Shown: one piece after another, positions 52,975-61,057 of the stretch
Layout: each line of letters starts with the position of its first letter
How positions within the stretch are numbered: position 1 is the stretch's first letter
Source: JBFLVT01 sp036804525
GTDB lineage: Bacteria > Bacillota > Desulfotomaculia > Desulfotomaculales > JASEER01
Assembly: GCA_036804525.1 (NCBI GenBank)
Contig: DAIRSE010000004.1
Coordinates: 1 to 64,000 of the forward strand
Direction: 5' to 3'
DNA length: 64,000 nt
Notes under the pieces: generated by a model
Database searches by the model: none
What the model was told of the DNA's origin: nothing
Seen by the model: only the letters and a program-made list of their open reading frames with translations
Translations under genes and position numbers: made by a program

Positions 52975-54081
52975 TCAGGAGGACGGTTTGCGCGGATAAC
53001 CCCGGATGCTGCTGCCCCGGGAATGCACAAAGGTTTCTCCTTCGCGCCGTTCGAAGACGTACAGCATATCGGCCGCCGCGGTAAGGTGCTGGTCGTGGGT
53101 CGCCATGACGATCTGCCTGCCGAACGAGTCGGCTACTGTTTTCAGAAAACGGCTCAAGCCGAGCGCGTACTGGTCGCTTAAGTGTTTGACAGGCTCATCG
53201 AGGAGAAGGGGTCCGGGAAGGCGAGGCTGGTGTCCCTCCAGGAAAGCGATGCGCAGGGCAAGGGAGACAACGTCGACGATCCCTGCACCCTGGGATTCCT
53301 GAAGCATTCCTTCAAGGGGAACCGCTCCGGATGAGGACAGGATGGAGAATTCGGCCACGATCTTCTGATCACGCTTCGCGAAACCTATCTTGAAAGTCAG
53401 CTCCGGCCCAAAAATAAAGCGTAGGGTGTTGTTGACAAACTCCTCGACATCACGGCGGGCGCTTTCCCTTACGCTGGCGGAAGACTGGGCCAGCAGCCGG
53501 CAAGCCTCCCGGAGTACCTGGATGTCGTCCTCGCCGGTACCCCGGGCTATGCCCTCTTGCAGGGCGCCAAGGCAGTCGTCCAGTGCCCGGTCGGCCACGT
53601 GGGCGCCGCGAAGGCGAGCGATCGCCTCCGCCCGCACGTCGGCCGGCTCGGTGAGCAGGAACGGCTGGTCGAACTGGCGGGAAATGTTGATGGCCGCCGG
53701 GAAGTCATCAGCCAGCAAGACGGGGTTGATTCCGTGAAGGTTGCGTACCTCCCGGGGTACCTCGGCGTCGCTGGTTTCAAATGTCCGGCTTTTGCCATCG
53801 GGATAGATGACAAGGTAGGAATTCTGTTTACGGGTGCGCATCCTGCTGAGCGCCTTCCCGTCGCTGTACTCCAGCGAGACACGGCACCAATCCTGGCCCG
53901 AGCGGATGAAAGCCGTCCCGCAGGGCTCATTGTAAAAAAGCCAGACCAGGGCCCGCAAAACGCTGCTCTTACCCTGGTTTGATTCACCGACGAGGACGTT
54001 AAAACCCGGGGCAAGGACAAGCTCCGTCCTGCCGTGGGATTGAAAATTCTCAAGAATAACGCGGGTGATGTATATCGTCAA
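52975..54081 (-). CDS. Compact Rad50/SbcC-like ATPase without coiled coil
   Basis: 368-residue ABC/SMC-type ATPase. ITRVILENFQSHGRTEL and GESNQGKSSVLRALVWLFY (Walker A) open the N-lobe; MLQESQGAGIVDVVSLAL is the signature helix, GPLLLDEPVKHLSDQYAL the Walker B and D-loop, and MATHDQHL the H-loop. Between about 150 and 235 there is no long heptad coiled coil and no CxxC hook, unlike SbcC. TTG start; the stop of the Mre11-like gene is 1 nt upstream. It probably works with that nuclease as a small Mre11/Rad50-type complex (inference). Confidence 0.8.
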   Translation of the reverse strand: MTIYITRVILENFQSHGRTELVLAPGFNVLVGESNQGKSSVLRALVWLFYNEPCGTAFIRSGQDWCRVSLEYSDGKALSRMRTRKQNSYLVIYPDGKSRTFETSDAEVPREVRNLHGINPVLLADDFPAAINISRQFDQPFLLTEPADVRAEAIARLRGAHVADRALDDCLGALQEGIARGTGEDDIQVLREACRLLAQSSASVRESARRDVEEFVNNTLRFIFGPELTFKIGFAKRDQKIVAEFSILSSSGAVPLEGMLQESQGAGIVDVVSLALRIAFLEGHQPRLPGPLLLDEPVKHLSDQYALGLSRFLKTVADSFGRQIVMATHDQHLTAAADMLYVFERREGETFVHSRGSSIRGYPRKPSS

Positions 54082-54082
54082 T

Positions 54083-55042
54083 TTACCCTATTCCTTTCCG
54101 GGCACGCTGTAAACGGTGCACGGCTTCGTCGCGCACCTTCCGGGGCAGAGTGTCTCTCTCAGCCAGGTCTTGCAAAACGTCCTCAAGGGTGGAGGCAGAT
54201 CCCCAACCCTTGAAGTAATCGGACAAAACAGCTTCACGAGATGTAAAATCATTTGCCTGCTTCGCGTCGATAACGGCGTTTCCGGGCAGCGCCGAAGCAA
54301 GAGGAACAAATACGTAAGCCGGCTTCAGGCCAGTCAAGTCGATGAGCAGGACCTGGGGCTGGCGCTGCATGTCGGCAGGCTGCGGCGAAAGGCGTACAAG
54401 GGCGCCGGGGTTGGCCACCGTGCGGCCGTCAAACGTCACGGGAGCAAACCCGAAATGGGCGTGGCTCCCGAGCGTCAGGTCGGCTTCAGTGTTTTGTGCA
54501 ACCAATTCGGCTATGGTATGCGGGATCTCGGGCGCTACAGGTCGGGTCAAAAGCAGGCCGTGCGCAGTGTGGATGGCAAAATCGCAATTGACTTTGCGGA
54601 CGCAATAGTCCATCCTGAAGTCCCGCCTGTCGATGGCGAAGTGAAAGTGCATCCCGGAAAGCTGCACTCTAACCCCGCCAGCCTCAATATATACAGGCGA
54701 TCCGGGATGCAAAAGGCGGAAGTGCCCAAGTTTGGATAGGAAGCCGAGCATGGTGCGGTCAAGCGTCTCAGGGTTATAGGCATAAATGTCGTGATTCCCG
54801 GCCACGGCGTAGATAGGAACCCTGATCCGCGCCAGTATTTCCATGAAGTCCCCCGCCACGGGCAGCGGCAGGCTGGGCATGTCGAAAACGTCACCGCCAT
54901 GGATTACGAAATCAACACGGTGCGCTTCAATAAGGCCGACCACCTCGATCAGCTTGGCGCGGAGAGTCGAGGCAAAATCGTCAAGCCTGTACTTGGGATT
55001 CGTGCCCCGAATGTGGGTGTCGGTCAAGTACAAGATTTTCAT
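54083..55042 (-). CDS. Mre11-like metallophosphoesterase paired with the compact Rad50-like ATPase
   Basis: 319 residues with LYLTDTHIRG (D-x-H), VIHGGDVFDM (GD), AVAGNHDIY (GNHD), IHTAHG and LGSHAHFGF (H-x-H) metal ligands, in Mre11/SbcD order. The C-terminal region after about 235 is unlike SbcD's capping domain. It is the first gene of a two-gene unit, 1 nt ahead of the ATPase, and 52975-54081 in turn precedes addB on the same strand. Predicted nuclease; DNA substrate unknown. Confidence 0.8.
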   Translation of the reverse strand: MKILYLTDTHIRGTNPKYRLDDFASTLRAKLIEVVGLIEAHRVDFVIHGGDVFDMPSLPLPVAGDFMEILARIRVPIYAVAGNHDIYAYNPETLDRTMLGFLSKLGHFRLLHPGSPVYIEAGGVRVQLSGMHFHFAIDRRDFRMDYCVRKVNCDFAIHTAHGLLLTRPVAPEIPHTIAELVAQNTEADLTLGSHAHFGFAPVTFDGRTVANPGALVRLSPQPADMQRQPQVLLIDLTGLKPAYVFVPLASALPGNAVIDAKQANDFTSREAVLSDYFKGWGSASTLEDVLQDLAERDTLPRKVRDEAVHRLQRARKGIG

Positions 55043-55143
55043 ACTCGGCCTTCTCAGGTACTTGGATGTTGCTCAGGTTTTCGTCGGCTCCCCCGGTAAT
55101 TCCTGCCGTCAGGCTTAGGAGAAGAAAAAGCCCGGCATCATGG

Positions 55144-55170
55144 GCCTGTTGAAAAAAATGGGGGCTGTTG
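55144..55170. repeat. Truncated end of the 122-bp element
   Basis: GGCCTGTTGAAAAAAATGGG and the following GGCTGTTG repeat the junction seen at 13398-13424, then the similarity stops. It lies in the 167-bp gap between the BON gene and the Mre11-like gene, which otherwise shows nothing. Confidence 0.65.
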
Positions 55171-55209
55171 ATGCCAGGCGGCCTATAAGCTTGGCTCGGT
55201 GTCCGGCTG

Positions 55210-55707
55210 TCATCTCTCCTCGTCGTTGCGGACCTGTAAATGGAAGAGTTCCTTAAGCGACGGCTCATGCTCGGCACGGCTGACCTGGTCGATGACTTCC
55301 CTTACGCCCCGCGCCTTTGAAGCGGCATGCCTCGCAGCGCGAATCTCGGAAGGGTTGTCAGTGTGGCCGACCAGAAAAACCCTTCCCCCGCTAACCTTCG
55401 CCCCAACCCGCTTCACGTCTAGCCCCGGGGTTTGGGCGAGCTCCTCCATTACCTCTTCCAAGACCTCGGCGTCGGTGATCTGCCCATCGGTACTGATGGC
55501 AATGTTGTTTTCCACTCTTTTCACGCCGGGTATCGCAGAAACCAGCCGGGTAAGCTGCTCTTTCTCGGCAAGGGTGTCGACGATACCGGTCAAGACAACC
55601 TCACCGTCGTGCTCGCTCGCATTGAGGTCGTAACTGTAAAATCCCTTGTGGTGTTCCAGGAAGTCCTGGATCCTCCGGCCGACTCCCTGATCGGCTTCAT
55701 CGTGCAT
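55210..55707 (-). CDS. Protein with two BON domains
   Basis: 165 residues. Two BON units of about 65 residues: YSYDLNASEHDGEVVLTGIV...IPGVKRVENNIAIS and LDVKRVGAKVSGGRVFLVGHT...ARGVREVIDQV. No signal peptide is visible, so it is probably cytoplasmic or membrane-peripheral. BON domains bind phospholipid or phosphorylated ligands. It lies 85 nt after the anti-sigma gene on the same strand and might share its regulation. Confidence 0.82.
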   Translation of the reverse strand: MHDEADQGVGRRIQDFLEHHKGFYSYDLNASEHDGEVVLTGIVDTLAEKEQLTRLVSAIPGVKRVENNIAISTDGQITDAEVLEEVMEELAQTPGLDVKRVGAKVSGGRVFLVGHTDNPSEIRAARHAASKARGVREVIDQVSRAEHEPSLKELFHLQVRNDEER

Positions 55708-55792
55708 GTCTGCTTCACCTCGGGATTATTATGCCCAGCACTCAACTCGACAACCAAAAGGTCACCAGCTAACACCTCTTTACGATCACCCG

Positions 55793-56764
55793 TCATTGAG
55801 TGCTGGGTGGCCCTAGAGCGGCAATCTCCAGCAGCAGTTGTGAAAGTTCTGGGCTCTTGACCAGGATAACGCCCCGCTCGGACAAACCGTAGCACTGAAC
55901 CAGGTCACCGGGTACCGCCGCAAGAATCAGCAGCCGGTCGTTTTTCATTCGCAGGAAGAGGCCGCCATTGGGCTTTTCGGCATCCGGGACATCCAAAACC
56001 GGCACGGACGCATTAAGGAGCTCCACCGCGGTTTTGGCCTGGACGTCATCGACGTTCCACTGCTTTTCCGTATCCCTGTAGAATACCTCTTCCAACTCTC
56101 CTGGCTGGACGGCTACACCCGGCATCGTGGCCGCCAGCATGCGGGCGCTGCTGCCGTTTGGATGCCCTGAACCGCGCTTGGGAACGCTGCCGCCATTGAC
56201 AGTAGCAGTCAGTGATCGCGGCGAGCTGCCCTCTGAGCTGCCATTACCCACTATAACAGAGTCTTGCCCCTGCAACGCTCCTTCATTTTCGGGAGACATC
56301 CCGAAGACCCCCGGAGCGGCTTTAACCTGCGATTGGGCACCCTCGTCCCTTAACTGTTTATCAACCTGCTGATCCTGACTCTTGGCTCTGGCGGGCTCGG
56401 AATCAGCGGCCTCCCGGGGCGGCCCGAAACCAAACTGCTGAAGACCCAAACCTACTCCGACAGCCAGGAAGAAAACGGCCGCGACGGCGAATGTTCCCAG
56501 CCATCCTTGCCATAATCTTGCGGGCCGGACCACCAGTTTCTGCTTGAGAGTCCGCCATGCCGATTCAGTATCAAAGCCGGGACTATCCAGGGCCTGCGCG
56601 TACAGCGCGAGCTTCGTATCAACAAAGCTGCTGCACTCCCTCAAGTTATCCAGTCTCTCGCGGCACAAGGCGCACTCTGAAAGGTGCCGTGCAATGCGTT
56701 CACGTTCGCTTTCGGGGACTTCGCTGTCCAAATAGGCCTGCAACGTACCCTCGTTAAAACACAT
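55793..56764 (-). CDS. Anti-sigma factor with zinc-finger (zf-HC2) domain
   Basis: 323 residues. The N-terminal zf-HC2 motif H-x3-C-x2-C appears in ARHLSECALCRERL (27-40), a membrane helix follows at about 87-112 (FAVAAVFFLAVGVGLGL), then a Ser/Gly-rich low-complexity stretch and an extracytoplasmic C-terminal domain. It should bind and inhibit the ECF sigma factor encoded 2 nt upstream and release it on an envelope signal. Confidence 0.85.
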   Translation of the reverse strand: MCFNEGTLQAYLDSEVPESERERIARHLSECALCRERLDNLRECSSFVDTKLALYAQALDSPGFDTESAWRTLKQKLVVRPARLWQGWLGTFAVAAVFFLAVGVGLGLQQFGFGPPREAADSEPARAKSQDQQVDKQLRDEGAQSQVKAAPGVFGMSPENEGALQGQDSVIVGNGSSEGSSPRSLTATVNGGSVPKRGSGHPNGSSARMLAATMPGVAVQPGELEEVFYRDTEKQWNVDDVQAKTAVELLNASVPVLDVPDAEKPNGGLFLRMKNDRLLILAAVPGDLVQCYGLSERGVILVKSPELSQLLLEIAALGPPSTQ

Positions 56765-56766
56765 GG

Positions 56767-57294
56767 TTAGGCACCTCCCTCCTGGCGATTGAATTCATCA
56801 CGGAATTTGGCTCGCGCCCGGGCCAGGATAGTGCCCACGGACGAAGCCTCTACGCCTATGGCCCGCGCCACTTCGGCATAACTGTACCCGGAAAACCTAA
56901 GGATCAAACATATTCGGTCGCGTTCAGCAAGTTTGTCCAGAACGGACCTGACCTGTTTCACCTCGTGCCGGCGCCAGAACTGGTCGACGTCAGTAGTGTG
57001 CATCCCTTCGGAAAACGTCCTGAGCTCTCTTTTCTGGCGGTTCTGTTCCCTTTGGAGGTGCTTGTAGGCCAGATTGACAGCCACCTTGCGCAGCCACCCG
57101 ACAAGATTGTCGCGGTGACGGGGCGGCGTCGCGTACAGCTTGAGGAAAGTCTCCTGGGCCAAGTCTTCAGCGCTTGTCCGGTCGCCGGTAACATAAGCTA
57201 ACTGGCGGCAGATTTCCGGATAATAGCGTTCAAAAAGCTGCTGGTATTCTTCCAGCGTTAAACTGATACCTTCCCTAACTCCTCTTTCAGAGAT
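56767..57294 (-). CDS. ECF RNA polymerase sigma factor, apparent ATC start
   Basis: 175 codons. Region 2 includes YQQLFERYYPEICRQL and DLAQETFLKLYATPP; region 4 DRICLILRFSGYSYAEVARAIGVEASSVGTILARARAKF. The first ATG (57162) would remove most of region 2.1-2.2. The frame is open upstream to a TAG near 57330 with no ATG, GTG or TTG; AGGAGGT (57303-57309) lies exactly 8 nt before ATC at 57294. I therefore take ATC as the likely start. The anti-sigma gene follows 2 nt downstream. Confidence 0.82.
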   Translation of the reverse strand: MSERGVREGISLTLEEYQQLFERYYPEICRQLAYVTGDRTSAEDLAQETFLKLYATPPRHRDNLVGWLRKVAVNLAYKHLQREQNRQKRELRTFSEGMHTTDVDQFWRRHEVKQVRSVLDKLAERDRICLILRFSGYSYAEVARAIGVEASSVGTILARARAKFRDEFNRQEGGA

Positions 57295-57407
57295 AGGTCC
57301 ACACCTCCTGGACCACTCTCTATTCTATCTAATCCTTGAGTGGCTGATTTGTGACGTCAAAGCACCACAGGAAATTCTTAGACTGCATTTTATAACTTGC
57401 TAGTCCT

Positions 57408-57438
57408 GTATGGTCTGAAGCTACCATCCAGACCATAC
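57408..57438 (-). terminator. Hairpin after the dehydrogenase gene
   Basis: GTATGGTCTG (57408-57417) and CAGACCATAC (57429-57438) form a perfect 10-bp stem directly next to the stop codon. No T-run follows, so it may slow or protect the transcript rather than terminate it. Confidence 0.45.
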
Positions 57439-57439
57439 C

Positions 57440-58495
57440 CTAACCTCCCAGATAACCGACGATCAAGTCCCCGACCTCGCTAGTGGAATACCCCATCCTA
57501 CCGGCCGCCATGCTCTTAAGGTTATTGGCGCAGGCAAGCTTTACGGCTTCCTCCACCGCTTGTGAAGCCGCGTTCTCGCCCAGGTGTTCGAGCAGCATTG
57601 CTATGCTCATGATGGCGGCAAGCGGGTTGATGACGTTTTTGCCTGTATATTTCGGGGCCGAGCCGCCGATCGGCTCAAACATCGAGACACCCTCGGGGTT
57701 GATATTGCCGCCCGCGGCAATACCCATGCCCCCCTGGATCATGGCGCCGAGATCGGTGATAATGTCGCCGAACATGTTGTCGGTGACGATGACGTCAAAC
57801 CACTCGGGGTTCTTGACCATCCACATGCAGATGGCGTCAACGTGCGCGTAATCCCGCTCGATGTCGGGGTATTCCTGGCCCACCTCGTGAAAGACGCGCT
57901 CCCACAGGTCAAAGGCGTAAGTCAGGACGTTGGTCTTCCCGCAAAGCGTCACCTTTTTGGCCTTGTTGCGTTTGCGACAGTATTCAAAGGCGAACCGGAT
58001 GCAGCGTTCCACGCCCTTGCGCGTGTTTATCGAGGTCTGAATGGCTACTTCATCGGGTGTTCCCTTTTTGAGAAAGCCGCCCGACCCGGTATAGAGCCCT
58101 TCGGTATTCTCCCGCACCACGACGAAATCAATATCTTCGGGCCCCTTTCCTTTTAACGGGCACTCAACGCCGGGAAAGAGCTTGACCGGGCGAAGATTGA
58201 CGTACTGGTCAAGAGCAAACCGCAGGGTCAGCAGGATACCTTTTTCCAGGATGCCGGGTTTAACGTCCGGGTGACCGATCGCTCCCAGGTAGATCGCATC
58301 GAAAGTCTTCAGTTCCTCCACGGCGTCGGGAGGCAGGACCTCCCCGGTCTTCAAGAAACGCTCCCCGCCGTAGTCAAATTCAACGGTCTCATACGCAAAG
58401 TTAAACTTTTTGGCAACAGCGGTCAGAACCTTAAGGCCTTCACGGACCTGTTCCGGACCGGTTCCGTCTCCAGGAATCACAGCAATGCGGTACAT
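57440..58495 (-). CDS. Isocitrate/isopropylmalate dehydrogenase family protein
   Basis: 351-residue NAD-dependent beta-decarboxylating dehydrogenase: IAVIPGDGTGPEQVREGLKV, FVVVRENTEGLYTGSGGF, TDNMFGDIITDLGAM (metal Asp) and EPIGGSAPKYTGKNVINPLA. The product could be 3-isopropylmalate dehydrogenase (LeuB), but the LRPVKLFPGVE and VVRENTEG segments also suit tartrate/D-malate or homoisocitrate dehydrogenases; no leuA, leuC or leuD lies nearby to settle it. Confidence 0.87.
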   Translation of the reverse strand: MYRIAVIPGDGTGPEQVREGLKVLTAVAKKFNFAYETVEFDYGGERFLKTGEVLPPDAVEELKTFDAIYLGAIGHPDVKPGILEKGILLTLRFALDQYVNLRPVKLFPGVECPLKGKGPEDIDFVVVRENTEGLYTGSGGFLKKGTPDEVAIQTSINTRKGVERCIRFAFEYCRKRNKAKKVTLCGKTNVLTYAFDLWERVFHEVGQEYPDIERDYAHVDAICMWMVKNPEWFDVIVTDNMFGDIITDLGAMIQGGMGIAAGGNINPEGVSMFEPIGGSAPKYTGKNVINPLAAIMSIAMLLEHLGENAASQAVEEAVKLACANNLKSMAAGRMGYSTSEVGDLIVGYLGG

Positions 58496-58712
58496 CTTTT
58501 AAACGCCTCCAAATGCTTGTTAAATTTGTTGGCATTTCCGAACGGAAATGCCTTCGAGTCCTACTACTTACTGCCTACTACCGCCCGCCAGGATTGGGCT
58601 TGGGCCGGCTTCTTCCTATTCTACCGCAAAAACCGACCTCTGTGGCAGTGTATTTACAGCAGTCGCTGCGCATTCTACAAGCAAAAAGCGCCAAAGAGGA
58701 GGGAAACAAGCT

Positions 58713-58955
58713 TTGAAAACTGTAAACATCGATTTCGGCCACGAGGTCGACGACACCAACATACGCTGGCTTGCCGCGATATTACCGGGATTGAGGCATG
58801 GGGACGAACTGGTGATCACCATGGAGGCCGCGGACGCCCACCAAGCCGAAAAAGTCTACGAAATGTTGACTGAAGGGGACTTCGACTACCAGCCGAAGAC
58901 CAATGAAAACGGCCGGGTTTACGTGGTGACCGCGCGTAGACGCGCTAAGCACTAA
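58713..58955 (+). CDS. Small hypothetical protein, 80 aa
   Basis: TTG start at 58713 with GAGGAGGG 9 nt upstream. KTVNIDFGHEVDDTNIRWLA opens a probable alpha/beta fold; the second half has GDELVITMEAADAHQAEKVYEML and GRVYVVTARR. No cysteine, signal peptide or membrane helix. I recognise no family. The TAA stop lies inside a perfect 23-bp palindrome that also covers the end of the convergent gene. Confidence 0.6.
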   Translation: MKTVNIDFGHEVDDTNIRWLAAILPGLRHGDELVITMEAADAHQAEKVYEMLTEGDFDYQPKTNENGRVYVVTARRRAKH

Positions 58956-58980
58956 GTGCTTAGCGGCGGCCACGCCGCTA
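58943..58980. repeat. Palindrome and hairpin at convergent gene ends
   Basis: CGCTAAGCACT (58943-58953), central A, AGTGCTTAGCG (58955-58965) is a perfect inverted repeat. AGCGGC...GCCGCT (58962-58980) forms a second, overlapping hairpin. Both stop codons of the convergent genes lie within. Probably a terminator without a T-run; similar TAAGCACTA words occur at 13345-13366 and 13626-13640. Confidence 0.6.
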
Positions 58981-59733
58981 CGCCAGTTCCAGGCGGTCTC
59001 CGGGAAGCAGTTCAATCCGCTCGGACGCCCGCCCGTTGGGTATCGCCAGTTCAAGAGTGCCTGCCGAACCGGTGGTAACGATCAAGTGGCCGGCCCTGCC
59101 CTCCGCGTAGGTTAAACAGTAGGGAACGGTAAGGGCGTGGCCCGCATACGCGAGGCGGTATGCCCGTTTGCCGGGGATAGGCGGAATGTTGGTAATCAAG
59201 TTGCCGAAAGGATCGATAAGCACCACTTCCCCCGTCCGGCTTTCAAGGTAAAAGCCCAGTTGCACCCCGGGCCGGCCCGGGACGCCGAGTGACGGTAAGG
59301 CTTCGCCCCGGCTGATGCGGGCGGCGGCAGGCGCAAACAAGTCCCGGCCTTCAAAGGTCAATGAACAGGACGCCTGGCGCTGCAAGATGCGAACGTGCAG
59401 GATACCGTCCTCGCTGGCGGCAGGGTACAACAACCCGTTGTCCGGGCCCACAAAATAGTAGTTCTTGGTCATCAGGGCCAGCGCCTGGCGCTCGCTTCCT
59501 ACGCCGGGGTCGACCACGGCCAGAAAAACCGTGCCGCGGGGAAAGTATTTGTAGCTCGTCAAAAGGATCCAGGCGCCCTCACGGACGGCATGCGGCGTTA
59601 CAGTGTGTGTAAGGTCGATCAAACGGGTCTCCGGGGCGATGCCGCTGATAACCCCTTTCAGTATCCCCGCGTAATGCGATGGCCCAAAGTCGGTGAGCAG
59701 GACCACTGTGCCGGATGGTTCACCCCCCTTCAT
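58978..59733 (-). CDS. SAM hydrolase / SAM hydroxide adenosyltransferase (DUF62)
   Basis: 251 residues. LLTDFGPSHYAGILKGVI, DLTHTVTPHAVREGAWIL, VVDPGVGSERQAL and FVGPDNGLL are the conserved blocks of the family that hydrolyses S-adenosylmethionine to adenosine and methionine; halogenating relatives use halide. The D-x-R-H-type triad typical of hydrolases fits the text I see. ATG start; 14 nt overlap with the end of pdp, so it is the last gene of the deoB-pdp unit. Confidence 0.87.
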   Translation of the reverse strand: MKGGEPSGTVVLLTDFGPSHYAGILKGVISGIAPETRLIDLTHTVTPHAVREGAWILLTSYKYFPRGTVFLAVVDPGVGSERQALALMTKNYYFVGPDNGLLYPAASEDGILHVRILQRQASCSLTFEGRDLFAPAAARISRGEALPSLGVPGRPGVQLGFYLESRTGEVVLIDPFGNLITNIPPIPGKRAYRLAYAGHALTVPYCLTYAEGRAGHLIVTTGSAGTLELAIPNGRASERIELLPGDRLELA

Positions 59734-61057
59734 TGGAGATCTCCACCCCTTCCTTGGTCACAACGGCGATGATCAGCCCCCGGCGCGGAGGGGGCTCCTG
59801 GCCAAAACGGTAAGCCTTTTGCAAGGCCGCTTTTGCCTCGTTCAGCCCGGCCGGGTCGTTGACGTGCAGGATGCCCAGCGGCTCTCCTTCTTCCACGCGC
59901 ATGCCGACCTTCTTTATGACCGTTACCCCGACCGCCGGATCGATCGAAGATTCTTTGCTAAGCCGCCCCGCTCCCAACACCGACGCCGCCATGCCGACAA
60001 CCTCGGCGTCTATCGACTCGACAAAGCCGGAAGCCGCACTGGGAACGGGCACTTCCTGCGCGGCACGCGGCAGCAGACTCTCATCTTCGACAACGGCAGG
60101 GTTACCTCCCTGTACGCTAATCCATTCCCTGAATTTGTCGAGCGCGCGCCCTCCCGACAGGAGTTCTTCCACCAGCTTGCGCGCATCAGCCAGAGTCGGG
60201 GCCTTGCGCCCCAGGACAACCATGTGCGACGCCAGGTTGACACACAGTTTCCTAAGGTCTTCCGGGCCTCTTCCCGCAAGGACGTTTATGGCCTCGCGCA
60301 CCTCCAAGGCGTTTCCGACCGCGGTCCCAAGCGGTTCATCCATGCTGGTCACCAGGGCTACCGTATGCAGGCCGCGCTGTTCGCCGATGGCGACCATGGC
60401 TCGCGCCAGGTCGACGGCTCCCTGCGCCGTTTTCATGAAGGCCCCGCTCCCGGCCTTGACGTCAAGAACGACCGCGTCGGCGCCGGAGGCCAGCTTCTTG
60501 CTCATAACGCTGGAGGCAATCAAAGGAACGCTATCTACGGTTGCCGTAACGTCCCGCAGGGCGTAAATCTTCTTGTCGGCCGGGGTCAGGTTTCCGGTCT
60601 GGGCGACGACGGCCACCCCTATGTTCCTGACCTGTTTTACTATTTCGTCGAGGGTCAGCGCGGTCCTGAATCCGGGAATCGACTCAAGCTTGTCTATCGT
60701 CCCGCCGGTGTGGCCGAGACCCCGCCCGGACATTTTCGCGACCGGGACGCCTGCAGCAGCCACAAGGGGCGCCACGATAAGGGTGGTCTTGTCGCCGACG
60801 CCGCCGGTGCTGTGCTTGTCAACCTTGATCCCCGGGATGGAACTGAGGTCGCAGCGATCACCTGACCGGACCATGGCCTCTGTCAGGTCGGCGGCCTCCC
60901 GGTCGCTCATGCCCCGAAAGTAAACAGCCATCAAAAAGGCTGCCATCTGATAATCGGGGATTGATCCGCCGACATAGCCTTCTACAAGAAAAGCTATCTC
61001 TTCACCTGACAATTCGGCCCCGTTGCGCTTCTTAAGGATAAGATCGTAGGCTCTCAT
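59720..61057 (-). CDS. pdp: Pyrimidine-nucleoside / thymidine phosphorylase
   Basis: 445 residues. YDLILKKRNGAELSGEEIAFLV, the phosphate/nucleoside site KHSTGGVGDKTTL and SGRGLGHTGGTIDKLES are family hallmarks. It cleaves (deoxy)pyrimidine nucleosides to base and (deoxy)ribose-1-phosphate, the substrate of DeoB. I choose ATG at 61057 with GGGAGGG 8-9 nt upstream; it overlaps the deoB stop (ATGA). Confidence 0.94.
   Translation of the reverse strand: MRAYDLILKKRNGAELSGEEIAFLVEGYVGGSIPDYQMAAFLMAVYFRGMSDREAADLTEAMVRSGDRCDLSSIPGIKVDKHSTGGVGDKTTLIVAPLVAAAGVPVAKMSGRGLGHTGGTIDKLESIPGFRTALTLDEIVKQVRNIGVAVVAQTGNLTPADKKIYALRDVTATVDSVPLIASSVMSKKLASGADAVVLDVKAGSGAFMKTAQGAVDLARAMVAIGEQRGLHTVALVTSMDEPLGTAVGNALEVREAINVLAGRGPEDLRKLCVNLASHMVVLGRKAPTLADARKLVEELLSGGRALDKFREWISVQGGNPAVVEDESLLPRAAQEVPVPSAASGFVESIDAEVVGMAASVLGAGRLSKESSIDPAVGVTVIKKVGMRVEEGEPLGILHVNDPAGLNEAKAALQKAYRFGQEPPPRRGLIIAVVTKEGVEISNEGG

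Noticed and set aside
59693..60865. 390-codon open frame antisense to pdp
   Set aside because: pdp motifs on the minus strand are unambiguous; the plus frame has no recognisable content.
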